Shown piece after piece: positions 1-9,130 of a stretch of 64,000 nucleotides of DNA (its first letter is position 1; the number at the start of each line of letters is the position of its first letter). Under the pieces are notes generated by a model. It was not told the origin of the DNA and did no database searches. It saw only the letters and a list, made by a program, of their open reading frames with translations. Source of the stretch: Streptomyces violaceusniger (GTDB lineage: Bacteria; Actinomycetota; Actinomycetes; Streptomycetales; Streptomycetaceae); NCBI GenBank assembly GCA_005405945.1, contig BJHW01000001.1, positions 8,246,001 through 8,310,000 on the forward strand, written 5' to 3'. The translations under genes were made by a program, and so were the position numbers.

Positions 1-982
1 GACGGGTCCGCTCACGATCGGACTCCTGCTGCCCGAGGATCAGACGGCCAGATACGAGAACTTCGACCGGCCCTTCGTCACCAAGAAGGTCAAAGGGCTC
101 TGCGCCGACTGCAAGGTCCTGTACGTCAACGCCAAGTCGGACCCCTCGGTCCAGCAGCAGCAGGTCGACTCGATGATCACCAAGAAGGTCGACGCGATCA
201 TCCTTGACTCGGTGGACTCCAAGTCCATCGCCAGCTCGGTCAAGAAGGCCGATGAGGCCGGTATCCCGGTCATCGCCTACGACCGGCTCGCCGAGGGCCC
301 GGTCTCCGCGTACACCTCGTTCGACAACGAGACGGTCGGCAAGGTCCAGGGCAAGGCCCTGCTCGAGGCGCTGGGCGACAAGGCCAAGAGCGGCAAGATC
401 GTCATGCTCAACGGCTGGGAGGCCGACCCCAACGCCGCCATGTTCAAGAAGGGCGCGATGTCCGTCCTCAAGGGCAAGGTGGACGTCGGCAAGTCCTACG
501 ACGTCGACCGCTGGCTGGCGGACAAGGCCAACGAGGCCATGACGGGCGCCATCTCCTCGCTCGGCAAGGACAACATCATCGGCGTCTACTCGGCCAACGA
601 CAGCATGGCCGGCGGCGCGATCACCGCGCTCAAGAGCGGCGGCTTCAACCCGCTGCCCCCGGTCACCGGGCAGGACGCCGAACTCGAGGGTGTCCGCCGG
701 GTCGTCACCGGTGAGCAGTACATGAGCGTCTACAAGTCCTACCTGGACGAGGCCACCGCCGCCGCCGAGATGGCCATCGCGCTCGGCCGCGGCGAGAAGG
801 TCAACGAGTCCAACACGGTCGACAGCCCGACCACCAAGGACATCCCGGCGACGCTGATCACCCCGGTCTCGCTGACCAAGAAGAACATCAAGGAAACCGT
901 CATCAAGGACGGGATCTACAAGATCGACCAGATCTGCGCCGGCAAGGTCAAGACGGCCTGCGCGGCGGCCGGTCTGAAGTAA
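1..982 (+). CDS. xylF: Xylose-type sugar ABC transporter substrate-binding protein (5' end outside window)
   Basis: Extracytoplasmic sugar-binding protein that delivers an aldopentose, probably xylose, to the permease encoded downstream. The frame is open from base 2, so the signal peptide and start lie upstream of the window; about 326 residues are present. It shows the periplasmic-binding-protein type 1 fold: an early GLLLPEDQTARYENFD strand-helix, VDAIILDSVDS, the hinge-region VTGQDAELEGVRRV, and a late VYKSYLDEA helix. The VTGQDAE and YMSVYK pattern is typical of XylF rather than RbsB. It heads an operon with the ATPase and permease, and a hairpin follows its stop codon. Seen: fold motifs and gene order. 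Inferred: xylose as substrate. Confidence 0.88.
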   Translation, partial: TGPLTIGLLLPEDQTARYENFDRPFVTKKVKGLCADCKVLYVNAKSDPSVQQQQVDSMITKKVDAIILDSVDSKSIASSVKKADEAGIPVIAYDRLAEGPVSAYTSFDNETVGKVQGKALLEALGDKAKSGKIVMLNGWEADPNAAMFKKGAMSVLKGKVDVGKSYDVDRWLADKANEAMTGAISSLGKDNIIGVYSANDSMAGGAITALKSGGFNPLPPVTGQDAELEGVRRVVTGEQYMSVYKSYLDEATAAAEMAIALGRGEKVNESNTVDSPTTKDIPATLITPVSLTKKNIKETVIKDGIYKIDQICAGKVKTACAAAGLK

Positions 983-1010
983 CGGCCGGTCTCCGGCATC
1001 TGGCGGAGCA

Positions 1011-1036
1011 GGGCCGTCCGTACCCGCGGACGGCCC
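1011..1036 (+). terminator. Intercistronic hairpin after the binding-protein gene
   Basis: A 10-bp perfect stem, GGGCCGTCCG paired with CGGACGGCCC, with a 6-base loop. It lies 28 bases after the binding-protein stop and about 85 bases before the ATPase gene. Such hairpins in sugar ABC operons commonly act as partial terminators or 3' stabilisers that raise binding-protein expression above that of the membrane components. There is no T-run, as is usual in Streptomyces. Confidence 0.6.
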
Positions 1037-1120
1037 GCCCCCTCAACTCACCCCCCAATCGAGGGGAGAGCGCGCTCTCCCCTCCGTCACACAGCAGGGA
1101 CCACCCTGCCCGGAACGGAG

Positions 1121-1909
1121 ATGGCCATCGTGCCGAACGGACCCGTGTTGGCGTTGCGCGGGATCTCCAAGCGGTTCGGCGCCGTCCAGGCGCTCACCGA
1201 CATCCATCTGGAGGTCCACGCCGGTGAAGTCGTCGCCCTGGTGGGCGACAACGGCGCCGGCAAGTCGACCCTCGTCAAGAGCATTGCCGGAGTCGGCCCC
1301 GCCGACGAAGGCGTCATCGAGTGGCAGGGCAGGCCCGTCCAGGTCACCCGGCCGCACGACGCCCAGGAACTGGGCATCGCGACCGTCTACCAGGACCTCG
1401 CCCTCTGCGACAACATCGACGTCGTCGGCAACCTCTTCCTCGGCCGCGAGATCCTGCGCGCCGGGGTGCTCGACGAGGTCGAAATGGAGCGGCGCTCCCG
1501 TGAGTTGCTCCAGACCCTGTCGATCCGCATCCCCAGCGTGCGGATCCCGATCGCCTCGCTCTCGGGTGGCCAGCGGCAGACCGTCGCCATCGCCCGTTCG
1601 ATGCTCGGCGAGCCCAAGCTGGTGATCCTGGACGAGCCGACCGCCGCCCTCGGCGTCGAGCAGACCGCGCAGGTCCTGGACCTGGTCGAGCGGCTGCGCG
1701 ACCGCGGCCTCGCCGTCATCCTCATCAGCCACAACATGGCCGACGTCAAGGCCGTCGCGGACCGGGTCGCGGTGCTGCGGCTGGGCCGCAACAACGGCAC
1801 CTTCGATGTGAAGACCACCTCTCAGGAAGAGATCATTTCCGCCATCACCGGCGCCACGGACAACGCCGTGACCCGCCGCAAGGCGCGTAGCGGGGAGGTC
1901 GCGAAGTGA
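1121..1909 (+). CDS. xylG: Sugar ABC transporter ATP-binding protein, single domain
   Basis: ATPase that powers sugar import. It shows Walker A GDNGAGKST (about residue 42), the ABC signature LSGGQRQTVAIARS, Walker B LVILDEPTAALG and the switch His in ISHNMADV. At 262 residues it carries one ABC domain, whereas E. coli XylG and RbsA carry two in tandem; it probably works as a homodimer. Start choice: ATG 1121 directly follows GGAACGGAG, which is too close for a ribosome site. GTG 1130 lies 9 bases downstream of that GGAG and may be the true start, making the protein 3 residues shorter. Its stop overlaps the start of the permease by 4 bases (GTGA). Confidence 0.9.
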   Translation: MAIVPNGPVLALRGISKRFGAVQALTDIHLEVHAGEVVALVGDNGAGKSTLVKSIAGVGPADEGVIEWQGRPVQVTRPHDAQELGIATVYQDLALCDNIDVVGNLFLGREILRAGVLDEVEMERRSRELLQTLSIRIPSVRIPIASLSGGQRQTVAIARSMLGEPKLVILDEPTAALGVEQTAQVLDLVERLRDRGLAVILISHNMADVKAVADRVAVLRLGRNNGTFDVKTTSQEEIISAITGATDNAVTRRKARSGEVAK

Positions 1910-3222
1910 CCACGAACGTTGACAAGACAGGCGGCGGCACGTCGAACGGCGCCAACAAGGCGAGCGGCCCGGCCGACGCCAACCCCGTCGCCAAGGACGC
2001 GGTCACCGTCGTCGACCCCCGGCTGCTGGTCCGTCAGGAGGGCTTCAAGGGCTATCTGACGGAGTTCGGCCGCAAGATGCGCAGCGGTGATCTGGGCGCG
2101 GTCCCGGTCATCGTCGGCATCGCCATCATCTGGGCGGTCTTCCAGGCGAAGGACAGCGCCTTCCTCTCGCCCAAGAACCTCTCCGACCTCTCCATCCTGC
2201 TCGGCGGCACCGGCATGATCTCGGTCGGGATCGTCTTCGTGCTGCTGCTCGGTGAGATCGACCTGTCCGTCGGCTCGCTCAGCGGTCTGGCCGCGGCGAC
2301 CCTGGCGGTGCTCAACGTCAACCACGGGGTGCCCGAGGGGATCGCGCTGATCGCGGCGCTCGCCAGCGGCGCGGCCCTCGGCGCGGTGCACGGGTTCTTC
2401 TTCGCCAAGATCGGCGTCCCGGCCTTCGTGGTGACCCTGGCCGGTCTACTGGCCTGGAACGGTCTGATGCTCCAGGTGCTCGGCACCACGGGCACCATCA
2501 GCATCGCCGACGACAGCTTCGTGCGCGATCTCACCGCGCACTACTTCAGCCAGCTCATCGCGGCGTACGGGGCGGCCACGCTGGCGACGGCGGGCTTCTT
2601 CCTCGCCCAGTTCCTGGACAGCCGGCGCCGTAAGGCGGTCGGCATACCCTCGCGGCCGCTGAGCGAGATCCTGGTCCGCACGGCCGTGCTCGGGTTGATC
2701 GTCTTCGCCGCGGCCTGGCGGCTCAACGAGTACAAGGGCCTGCCGCTCGCCCTGGTGATCTTCGTGGCGGTCCTGGTGATCCTGGACTTCGTGGTCCGCC
2801 GCACCTCCTACGGGCGCAAGGTGATCGCCCTGGGCGGCAGCGTCGAGGCCGCCCGCCGCGCGGGCATCAACGTCGTCGCCATCCGGATCTCGGTCTACTC
2901 GCTGGCCGGGCTGATGGCCGCGTGCGGCGGCATCATGATCGCCTCCCGGATCGGCTCCGCCAGCCAGCAGGCCGGCACCGGCAACCTGCTGATGGAGGCC
3001 ATCGCGGCCGCGGTCATCGGCGGCACCAGCCTCTTCGGTGGCCGGGGCTCGGTCTGGTCGGCGCTGCTCGGCATGCTGGTCATCGGCTCGATCTCGTCCG
3101 GGATGAACCTGCTGGGCGTCGCGAACTCCGTGCAGTACATGATCACCGGTGGGGTGCTGCTGGCCGCCGTCGTCATCGACTCGGTGTCGCGCAGGACACA
3201 GCGGTCCGCGGGTCGCGGCTGA
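1906..3222 (+). CDS. xylH: Sugar ABC transporter permease (XylH/RbsC family)
   Basis: Integral membrane permease of the carbohydrate uptake family 2. A long hydrophilic N-terminus of about 65 residues precedes roughly ten hydrophobic segments. The family motif LLLGEIDLSVGSLSG lies near residue 118, and EAIAAAVIGGTSLFGGRGS near residue 365 is the conserved cytoplasmic loop that contacts the ATPase. The GTG start overlaps the ATPase stop codon by 4 bases, so the two are translationally coupled. At 438 residues it is longer than RbsC (about 320) and close to XylH (about 390-430). A strong hairpin follows the stop codon, making this the last gene of the operon. Confidence 0.9.
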   Translation: MTTNVDKTGGGTSNGANKASGPADANPVAKDAVTVVDPRLLVRQEGFKGYLTEFGRKMRSGDLGAVPVIVGIAIIWAVFQAKDSAFLSPKNLSDLSILLGGTGMISVGIVFVLLLGEIDLSVGSLSGLAAATLAVLNVNHGVPEGIALIAALASGAALGAVHGFFFAKIGVPAFVVTLAGLLAWNGLMLQVLGTTGTISIADDSFVRDLTAHYFSQLIAAYGAATLATAGFFLAQFLDSRRRKAVGIPSRPLSEILVRTAVLGLIVFAAAWRLNEYKGLPLALVIFVAVLVILDFVVRRTSYGRKVIALGGSVEAARRAGINVVAIRISVYSLAGLMAACGGIMIASRIGSASQQAGTGNLLMEAIAAAVIGGTSLFGGRGSVWSALLGMLVIGSISSGMNLLGVANSVQYMITGGVLLAAVVIDSVSRRTQRSAGRG

Positions 3223-3251
3223 CCCCGCACGCCTCATCCGCTCACCCGGCT

Positions 3252-3280
3252 GCCCGGTGCCTCCACGGAAGGCACCGGGC
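3252..3280 (+). terminator. Rho-independent-like terminator of the sugar ABC operon
   Basis: Perfect 11-bp stem GCCCGGTGCCT/AGGCACCGGGC with a 7-base loop, starting 30 bases after the permease stop. There is no long T-run, which is usual for Streptomyces terminators. Confidence 0.82.
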
Positions 3281-3390
3281 GGCTGTCTGAAAAGAACACG
3301 CGTGACGGAGATCGCATGGGGGGAGGCATGCGCCGGAGGGCGGAACATTAGACTCGGGCGGACGGCAAGCTCCATGGAGACGCTCGAAGC

Positions 3391-3397
3391 AAGGAGG
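3391..3397 (+). promoter_or_regulatory. Ribosome binding site that sets the dxs GTG start
   Basis: AAGGAGG, close to the perfect anti-16S complement, ends 5 bases before GTG 3403 and settles the start of dxs. Confidence 0.85.
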
Positions 3398-3402
3398 CAC
3401 GG

Positions 3403-5367
3403 GTGCTGCTGACCCGCATCACGGGACCGCGCGATCTGGATCGGCTCACTCCGGAGGAGCTGGACCAGCTGGCCGCGGAGATCCGCTCCTTCCTCGTCGA
3501 CGCCGTCTCCAAGACCGGTGGCCATCTCGGCCCCAATCTCGGCGTGGTGGAGCTGACCATCGCCCTGCACCGGGTCTTCGACTCGCCCCGGGACAAGGTG
3601 CTGCTGGACACCGGCCACCAGTCGTACGTCCACAAGCTGCTCACCGGCCGCCAGGACTTCTCCAAGCTCAAGAGCAAGGGTGGTTTGTCCGGTTATCCGT
3701 CGCGCGCCGAGTCCGAGCACGACGTCATCGAGAACAGCCACGCCTCGACCGTCCTCGGCTGGGCCGAGGGCCTCGCCAAGGCCAATGAGCTGCTCGGCAA
3801 GCAGGACCATGTGGTCGCCGTGATCGGCGACGGGGCGCTCACCGGCGGTATGGCCTGGGAGGCGCTCAACAACATCGCCGCCGCCAAGAACCGCCCGCTG
3901 GTCATCGTCGTCAACGACAACGAGCGCTCCTACGGCCCGACCATCGGCGGCCTGGCCAACCACCTCGCCACCCTGCGCACCACCGACGGCTACGAGCGCT
4001 TCCTGGCCCGCGGCAAGGACCTGCTGGAGCGCACCCCGGTCGTCGGCAGGCCGCTGTACGAGACGCTGCACGGGGCCAAGAAGGGGCTGAAGGACTTCAT
4101 CACCCCGCAGGGCATGTTCGAGGACCTGGGACTGAAGTACGTCGGCCCGATCGACGGCCATGACATCGAGGCGCTGGAGTCGGCGTTGCAACGGGCGAAG
4201 CGTTTCGGCGGCCCGGTCATCGTGCACTGCCTCACCGAGAAGGGCCGTGGCTACCAGCCCGCCCTCCAGGACGAGGCCGATCGCTTCCACGCCGTCGGCA
4301 AGATCCACCCGGACACCGGGCTGCCGATCTCGGCCTCCGGCGCCGACTGGACCTCGGTCTTCGGCGAGGAGATGGTCAAGCTCGGCGAGGAGCGCGAGGA
4401 CATCGTCGCGATCACCGCGGCCATGCTGCACCCGGTGGGGCTCACCGAGTTCGCCAAGCGCTTCCCGGACCGGGTCTACGACGTGGGCATCGCCGAGCAG
4501 CACGCGGCCGTCTCGGCGGCGGGCCTGGCCACCGGCGGTGTGCACCCGGTCTTCGCGGTCTACGCCACCTTCCTCAACCGCGCCTTCGACCAGGTCCTGA
4601 TGGATGTGGCGCTGCACAAGTGCGGGGTCACCTTCGTCCTGGACCGCGCCGGTATCACCGGCACCGACGGGGCCTCGCACAACGGCATGTGGGACATGTC
4701 GCTGCTGCAGGTCGTCCCCGGGCTGCGGATCGCCGCCCCGCGCGACGCCGACCAGGTCCGCGCCCAGCTGCGCGAGGCCGTGGCGGTGGAGGACGCGCCG
4801 ACCGTGGTGCGCTACTCCAAGGGCGCGGTGGGCCCGGCGGTCGCGGCCGTCGGCAGGATCGGCGGCATGGACGTGCTGCGGGAGCCCGCGGCGGCCGACC
4901 GCGAGCGGCCCGATGTGCTGCTGGTCTCGGTGGGTGCGCTGGCCCCGATGTGCCTGGAGGTCGCCGACCTTCTCGACAAACAGGGCATTTCCACAACGGT
5001 GGTCGACCCCCGCTGGGTCAAGCCGGTCGACGAGGAACTGCCCGCCCTCGCCGAGCGCCACCGCGTCGTCGTCACCGTCGAGGACAACAGCCGGGTCGGC
5101 GGTGTGGGCTCCGCCGTCGCCCAGGCGCTGCGCGACTCGGGCGTCGACATGCCGGTGCGCGACTTCGGCATCCCGCCCCGCTTCCTCGACCATGCCTCCC
5201 GTAAGGAGGTCATGGCGGAGATCGGGCTGACCGCGCCGGACATCGCCCGGCAGGTCACCGGGCTGGTCTCCAGGATCGGCGGCCGCTACGGACACGAGTC
5301 CGCGGACGCGGGCTCCCAGGGCGCCGATGTGACCCGGCCGACGACGGCCGAACCGGTGCGCGACTGA
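3403..5367 (+). CDS. dxs: 1-deoxy-D-xylulose-5-phosphate synthase
   Basis: Thiamine-diphosphate enzyme that condenses pyruvate and glyceraldehyde 3-phosphate to DXP, the first step of the non-mevalonate isoprenoid pathway. It also feeds thiamine and pyridoxal synthesis. Visible motifs are the ThDP/Mg site VIGDGALTGGMAWEALNN near residue 140, GHQSYVHKLLTGR near residue 68, the GPIDGHD loop near residue 247 and the pyrimidine-domain YDVGIAEQHA near residue 363. At 654 residues it has full family length. GTG 3403 is fixed by the strong AAGGAGG site. It appears monocistronic, with terminators on both sides. Many Streptomyces carry a second dxs elsewhere, so this may not be the only copy. Confidence 0.96.
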   Translation: MLLTRITGPRDLDRLTPEELDQLAAEIRSFLVDAVSKTGGHLGPNLGVVELTIALHRVFDSPRDKVLLDTGHQSYVHKLLTGRQDFSKLKSKGGLSGYPSRAESEHDVIENSHASTVLGWAEGLAKANELLGKQDHVVAVIGDGALTGGMAWEALNNIAAAKNRPLVIVVNDNERSYGPTIGGLANHLATLRTTDGYERFLARGKDLLERTPVVGRPLYETLHGAKKGLKDFITPQGMFEDLGLKYVGPIDGHDIEALESALQRAKRFGGPVIVHCLTEKGRGYQPALQDEADRFHAVGKIHPDTGLPISASGADWTSVFGEEMVKLGEEREDIVAITAAMLHPVGLTEFAKRFPDRVYDVGIAEQHAAVSAAGLATGGVHPVFAVYATFLNRAFDQVLMDVALHKCGVTFVLDRAGITGTDGASHNGMWDMSLLQVVPGLRIAAPRDADQVRAQLREAVAVEDAPTVVRYSKGAVGPAVAAVGRIGGMDVLREPAAADRERPDVLLVSVGALAPMCLEVADLLDKQGISTTVVDPRWVKPVDEELPALAERHRVVVTVEDNSRVGGVGSAVAQALRDSGVDMPVRDFGIPPRFLDHASRKEVMAEIGLTAPDIARQVTGLVSRIGGRYGHESADAGSQGADVTRPTTAEPVRD

Positions 5368-5385
5368 GCCACCGCCCCCTTCTCC

Positions 5386-5424
5386 CTGGGCCGGCCGGAG
5401 CGCTTCCTGCTCCGACCGGCCCAG
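5386..5424 (+). terminator. Terminator after dxs
   Basis: Long hairpin: CTGGGCCGG at the base pairs with CCGGCCCAG, and an upper GGAGC pairs with GCTCC, around a CTTCCT loop. It starts 18 bases past the dxs stop. Confidence 0.8.
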
Positions 5425-5508
5425 CGTGCGCCGCACCGCCTGCCCCATCGGGTGAATCGGGGACCGTCCCGAGCGTGCATACCTCGCCGCCGATCGGTAA
5501 CCAGAAGC

Positions 5509-7068
5509 ATGAGCCGCACGGCAGGCGTGGAGGTGGCACCGGTGAACGTATCGGAACCAGGCGGAGGCGCCGGAGGCAGAGTCCGGCCGCGCTACCTGCG
5601 GACGAAGAGCATCGAGCAGTCCATCCAGGACACCGAGGAGCCCGAGCACACCCTCACCCGGTCCCTGTCCGTCCTGGACCTCACGGTCTTCGGCGTCGGC
5701 GTCATCATCGGCACCGGCATCTTCGTGCTCACCGGCTCGGTCGCCAAGGAGCAGGCGGGGCCCGCGACCGCGCTGTCCTTCGTGGCCGCCGGTGTGGCCT
5801 GCGCCCTGGCCGCGCTGTGCTACGCCGAGTTCGCCTCGACGGTCCCGGTCGCCGGATCCGCGTACACCTTCTCGTACGCCTCGCTCGGCGAACTGCCCGC
5901 CTGGATCATCGGCTGGGACCTGGTGCTGGAGTTCGCGCTGGCCTGTGCCGTGGTCTCGGTGGGCTGGTCGGGGTACATCCGCTCGCTGCTGGACAACGCC
6001 GGATGGCATCTGCCCGACGCCCTGTCCGGGCCCGATGTCGCGCACGGCCTCTCCTTCGACCTGCTGTCCTTCCTGCTCGTGCTGGCGATCACCGCGGTCC
6101 TGGTCTTCGGCATGAAGCTGTCCGCGCGGGTCACCTCCGTGGTGGTCGCGATCAAGGTGGCCGTGGTGCTGCTCGTCATCATCGCGGGCGCCTTCTTCAT
6201 CCACCCGGAGAACTACCACCCCTTCATCCCCGAGGCCCAGGGCACGGTCTCCGGTTCGGGGCTGAAGGCGCCGCTGATCCAGCTGATGTTCGGCTACCAG
6301 CCGACGACCTTCGGCGTCCAGGGCATCTTCACCGGCGCCGCCGTGGTCTTCTTCGCCTTCATCGGCTTCGACATCGTGGCGACCGCGGCGGAGGAGACCC
6401 GCAATCCCCAGCGGGACATGCCCCGTGGCATCCTGGGCTCGCTGTTCATCTGCACGGTGCTGTACGTCGCGGTGTCCATCGTGGTCACCGGCATGGAGAA
6501 GTACACCAAGCTGTCGGTGGACGCCCCGCTCGCCGACGCCTTCAAGGCGACCGGTCATCCGTTCTACGCGGGCCTCATCAGCTTCGGCGCCGCCGTCGGG
6601 CTCACCACCGTGTCCATGATCCTGCTGCTCGGCCAGAGCCGGGTGTTCTTCGCGATGAGCCGGGACGGGCTGCTGCCCAGGGTCTTCTCCCGGGTGCATC
6701 CGCGCTTCGGCACGCCGTACCGCTCGACGATCGTGCTGGGCGTGGTCATCGCCGTGGTCGCCGGGTTCACCTCCATCTCCCAGCTGGCGGCCCTGGTGAA
6801 CATCGGTACGCTCTTCGCCTTCGTCGTGGTCGCGCTGGGCGTCATCATCCTCCGCCGCACCCGGCCCGATCTGCCCCGCGCCTTCCGCACGCCCTGGGTG
6901 CCGGTGCTGCCGCTCCTGTCGGTGGCCGCGTCGCTGTGGCTGATGCTCAATCTGCCCGCCGAGACGTGGGTGCGGTTCGGGGTGTGGATGGTCATCGGCT
7001 TCCTCGTCTACTTCCTCTACGGGCGCCGCCACAGCCGGGTGACCGAGGCGGGGACGCGTACGGGGTAG
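5509..7068 (+). CDS. Amino-acid permease, APC superfamily (cationic amino-acid transporter-like)
   Basis: Polytopic transporter of about 519 residues with around 12 membrane segments. The first helix carries the APC signature VFGVGVIIGTGIFVLTG, the broken helix that binds the substrate amino and carboxyl groups. FFAFIGFDIVATAAEETRNP near residue 295 is the conserved loop of the CAT branch, and a late cytoplasmic segment reads SRDGLLPRVFSRVHPRFGTP. The N-terminal signature RTKSIEQSIQDTEEPEH is common in actinobacterial members. Start: ATG 5509 is taken, but GTG 5542 has a better-spaced GGAGG upstream and would remove 11 residues. Substrate is not resolvable from sequence; arginine, lysine or broad range are possible. 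Confidence 0.88.
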   Translation: MSRTAGVEVAPVNVSEPGGGAGGRVRPRYLRTKSIEQSIQDTEEPEHTLTRSLSVLDLTVFGVGVIIGTGIFVLTGSVAKEQAGPATALSFVAAGVACALAALCYAEFASTVPVAGSAYTFSYASLGELPAWIIGWDLVLEFALACAVVSVGWSGYIRSLLDNAGWHLPDALSGPDVAHGLSFDLLSFLLVLAITAVLVFGMKLSARVTSVVVAIKVAVVLLVIIAGAFFIHPENYHPFIPEAQGTVSGSGLKAPLIQLMFGYQPTTFGVQGIFTGAAVVFFAFIGFDIVATAAEETRNPQRDMPRGILGSLFICTVLYVAVSIVVTGMEKYTKLSVDAPLADAFKATGHPFYAGLISFGAAVGLTTVSMILLLGQSRVFFAMSRDGLLPRVFSRVHPRFGTPYRSTIVLGVVIAVVAGFTSISQLAALVNIGTLFAFVVVALGVIILRRTRPDLPRAFRTPWVPVLPLLSVAASLWLMLNLPAETWVRFGVWMVIGFLVYFLYGRRHSRVTEAGTRTG

Positions 7069-7596
7069 GGGCTTGCGGGGTGTCCGGCGGGTCTTTGTCT
7101 TTCCCCTCCCCGCCCCTCCCCGCCCTTCCCGCAGCATCGATATGCGGCTCCGCCCCTGGACCCCGAGGCTGACGAGCCGTTCGTCGCCGTGCTCGGCTCA
7201 CCGGCCGGGGCGTCGACGGCGCCACCTGCGACGCGGTGGTCGAGCGGCCGGCGGTGAGCCGGGGGGCCAGGTCGGGCGCGGCGGGCGGCGAGGGCGTGAA
7301 CCGCTGCACCGGCGGGCTGATCGCGGTCGGCCCGCCGGCGCAGCGGAAGACCGGGCGGACGCCCCGCCCACATCCGGGCCGCCCGGCCAGGTTCCGGGGC
7401 GGAGCCCCGGTTTCGCGTCGCCTCTGGGCCCCGGGGGTCGACGAGGACCGTCGCCCGCGATCAGCTGACCGGCCAGGGCGCCGTCCGCGCCACCTGCGGC
7501 ACGGCCGGGGTCCGGGGCGGAGCCCCACGCGGCTCCGCCGCGTGGCCCGCCGCAGGCGTCACGCTTCGTAGGACACATCCTGGGCCCTGACAGGCC
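7069..7596. repeat. Convergent gap with GGGGCGGAGCCCC-type intergenic elements (copy A)
   Basis: No credible gene lies in this 528-base gap between the permease and the convergent PIN-like gene. It begins with a C-rich CTCCCCGCCCC block at 7106-7131, followed by an ATCGATATGCGGCTCCGCCCC segment. The palindrome GGGGCGGAGCCCC occurs at about 7397 and 7514. A perfect 8-bp hairpin CCACGCGG/CCGCGTGG at 7525-7545 is followed by CCCGCCGCAGGCGTCACG. The same blocks recur near 19350, 29300 and 32340. Confidence 0.7.
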
Positions 7597-8004
7597 CTAG
7601 GACGAGCCGTCCGGGCGGACCGAGCGGGGGCCCGTCGTCTCCGCGCCCAGCGCCGTGACCCGCGCCCGCAGCCCCTGGTCCGCCGTCACCACCAGGCAGA
7701 CGCGGCCCTCCTCACGGGCCGCCACCACGGCCACGATGTGGTCGTCGCCGCTGCCCGGCGCGCTCTCCACCCGTACGCCCGCCACCGGCTCGACGCCCCG
7801 CGCCGCGCCCTCGACCACCATCACGATGTCCACCGGAGGGTCGGTGGCCCAGCCGGGCACGCCCGGGCGGTCGGGCAGCCCGGTCCCGGCGAGGACGGCC
7901 AGCCGGTCGCGGAGCCGCTCGGCGGCGCCGCGCCGGTCACGCCACCAGCCATCCGGAACCGAACCGACCACATTGGCGGCGTCCACGACCACAACCCCAT
8001 CCAT
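7597..8004 (-). CDS. PIN/NYN-like domain protein (YacP-like)
   Basis: Small protein of 135 residues. It opens with VVVVDAANVVGS, the first acidic strand of PIN/NYN nuclease folds, followed by PDGWWRDRRGAAERLRDRL. The middle strand is VDIVMVVEGAARG, then a GSGDDHIVAVV acidic turn and a LVVTADQGLRARV strand. Conserved Asp residues at each strand end are compatible with a metal-dependent RNase or a nucleotide-binding fold. Streptomyces homologues are often labelled NTP pyrophosphohydrolase, which the motifs do not support. It is transcribed divergently from the gene at 8075. Fold assignment is inferred from motif spacing only. Confidence 0.65.
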   Translation of the reverse strand: MDGVVVVDAANVVGSVPDGWWRDRRGAAERLRDRLAVLAGTGLPDRPGVPGWATDPPVDIVMVVEGAARGVEPVAGVRVESAPGSGDDHIVAVVAAREEGRVCLVVTADQGLRARVTALGAETTGPRSVRPDGSS

Positions 8005-8074
8005 AGTCCAGGCAAATTACTATGGTCATCGTTCGAACAGGTGGAAGGGCTCGGGGAAGGGTTGGCAGCGGGCC

Positions 8075-9130
8075 ATGGCGTTGCGGTTGCTCCGCGGCAA
8101 GGACGGCAGGCTCACGGCCTACGCACCGGTGACGGGCGGTGTCGCCCGCTGGACCGAGGACCGCCCCGGCGGGGCGGAGTGGACGGGGCCGTGGCTGATC
8201 GAGGTGTCCGGCCGCCTGGCCGGGCTGACCGTGGTTCAGAGCCCTGAGGGCTATGCCCATCTGGTGGGGCTTCGGCACCGGCCGGGCGGCGCCGGTGAGC
8301 CGACGCGCGTGGACATCGTCCACGCCACCCAGTTCCAGTCCGGCCGCCCGCTGACGGCGTGGCACTCCCTGGGCACCCCGCATCCGAAGGACCCCCGCAA
8401 GGCCGAGCGGACCGGCCCGCCGGCCGCGGCCGTGGACTCCTCCGGCGCCCTCCGCGTCTTCGTGCGCAACGCCGGGGGCGGGGTGAGCGCCCGGCGGCAG
8501 GACCCCAAGGGCACCTGGGAGCGCTGGACCGACTGGAAGGGCATGCACGTCCTGGGCGGCATGTCGGCGGCCGCGACCGCCGACGGCCGTCTCGAACTGC
8601 TCGCACCGGCAGGGAAGGGCGCCGCGCTGCGCTGGTACCAGCCCAAGCCCGGCGCCGCCCCCAAGCGGGGTGAGGACGTCCCCGCCGACGCCCGGCCGGA
8701 TTCGGCGTCCATGGTGGAGAGCAGCCCCGGCACCCTCACCCATTACTGGCGCGACGCCCGCAGTGGTGAGGTCATGGCCTGGCGGCCGGACTCCCCGGCC
8801 CCCGCGCCGCTGGGCGGGGCCACGGGCACCGGCCCGGTCGCCGCGGTGCGCGCCGTGGTGGACGGCCATGACTGCACCGTCCTGGCCCACCAGGACCCCG
8901 CGTCCGGTGGGCTGGCCGTCGCCGCCCACCCCTGCGAGGACGAGGCGGCGGGGGTGTGGTGGACGCCCTCCGGCGAGCAGGGCGCCCACACCCCGGCCCT
9001 GGCGCTGGACGGCCAGGGCCGGGTGGTGCTGGCCGCGCTGGCGCTGGACGGAAAGCTCCTGGTGGCCCGTCAGAAGACCGACGAACGCGGGCTGGCACTC
9101 CAGGCCTGGACCCGCGTGGGAAGCGGCTGA
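8075..9130 (+). CDS. Conserved hypothetical protein, beta-propeller/lectin-like repeats
   Basis: 351 residues with no signal peptide or membrane segment. It is built of repeated blocks of about 45-55 residues: a hydrophobic strand such as GALRVFVRNAGGGVSARRQ, a turn with Trp such as GTWERWTDW, then a strand such as DGRLELLAPAGKGAALRWYQ. This pattern resembles PLL/tachylectin-type propellers, where Trp-rich loops bind sugars, but I cannot count blades with certainty. The start at ATG 8075 gives a sensible first strand (ALRLLRGKDGRLTAYAP); a weak GGGGAAGGG lies about 14 bases upstream. The frame is open further upstream, but that part has no protein-like composition. Function unknown. Confidence 0.62.
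   Translation: MALRLLRGKDGRLTAYAPVTGGVARWTEDRPGGAEWTGPWLIEVSGRLAGLTVVQSPEGYAHLVGLRHRPGGAGEPTRVDIVHATQFQSGRPLTAWHSLGTPHPKDPRKAERTGPPAAAVDSSGALRVFVRNAGGGVSARRQDPKGTWERWTDWKGMHVLGGMSAAATADGRLELLAPAGKGAALRWYQPKPGAAPKRGEDVPADARPDSASMVESSPGTLTHYWRDARSGEVMAWRPDSPAPAPLGGATGTGPVAAVRAVVDGHDCTVLAHQDPASGGLAVAAHPCEDEAAGVWWTPSGEQGAHTPALALDGQGRVVLAALALDGKLLVARQKTDERGLALQAWTRVGSG

Noticed and set aside
2446..7137. A 1563-codon open frame on the minus strand across the permease, dxs and amino-acid permease genes
   Set aside because: It is antisense to three clearly coding genes and its composition (His, Arg, Gly, Asp-rich, no domain) is the mirror of high third-position GC. Open length alone is not evidence in DNA this GC-rich.
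7069..7596. A gene in the gap between the amino-acid permease and the PIN-like gene
   Set aside because: No frame shows a domain or credible codon pattern. The gap is explained by intergenic element copy A.
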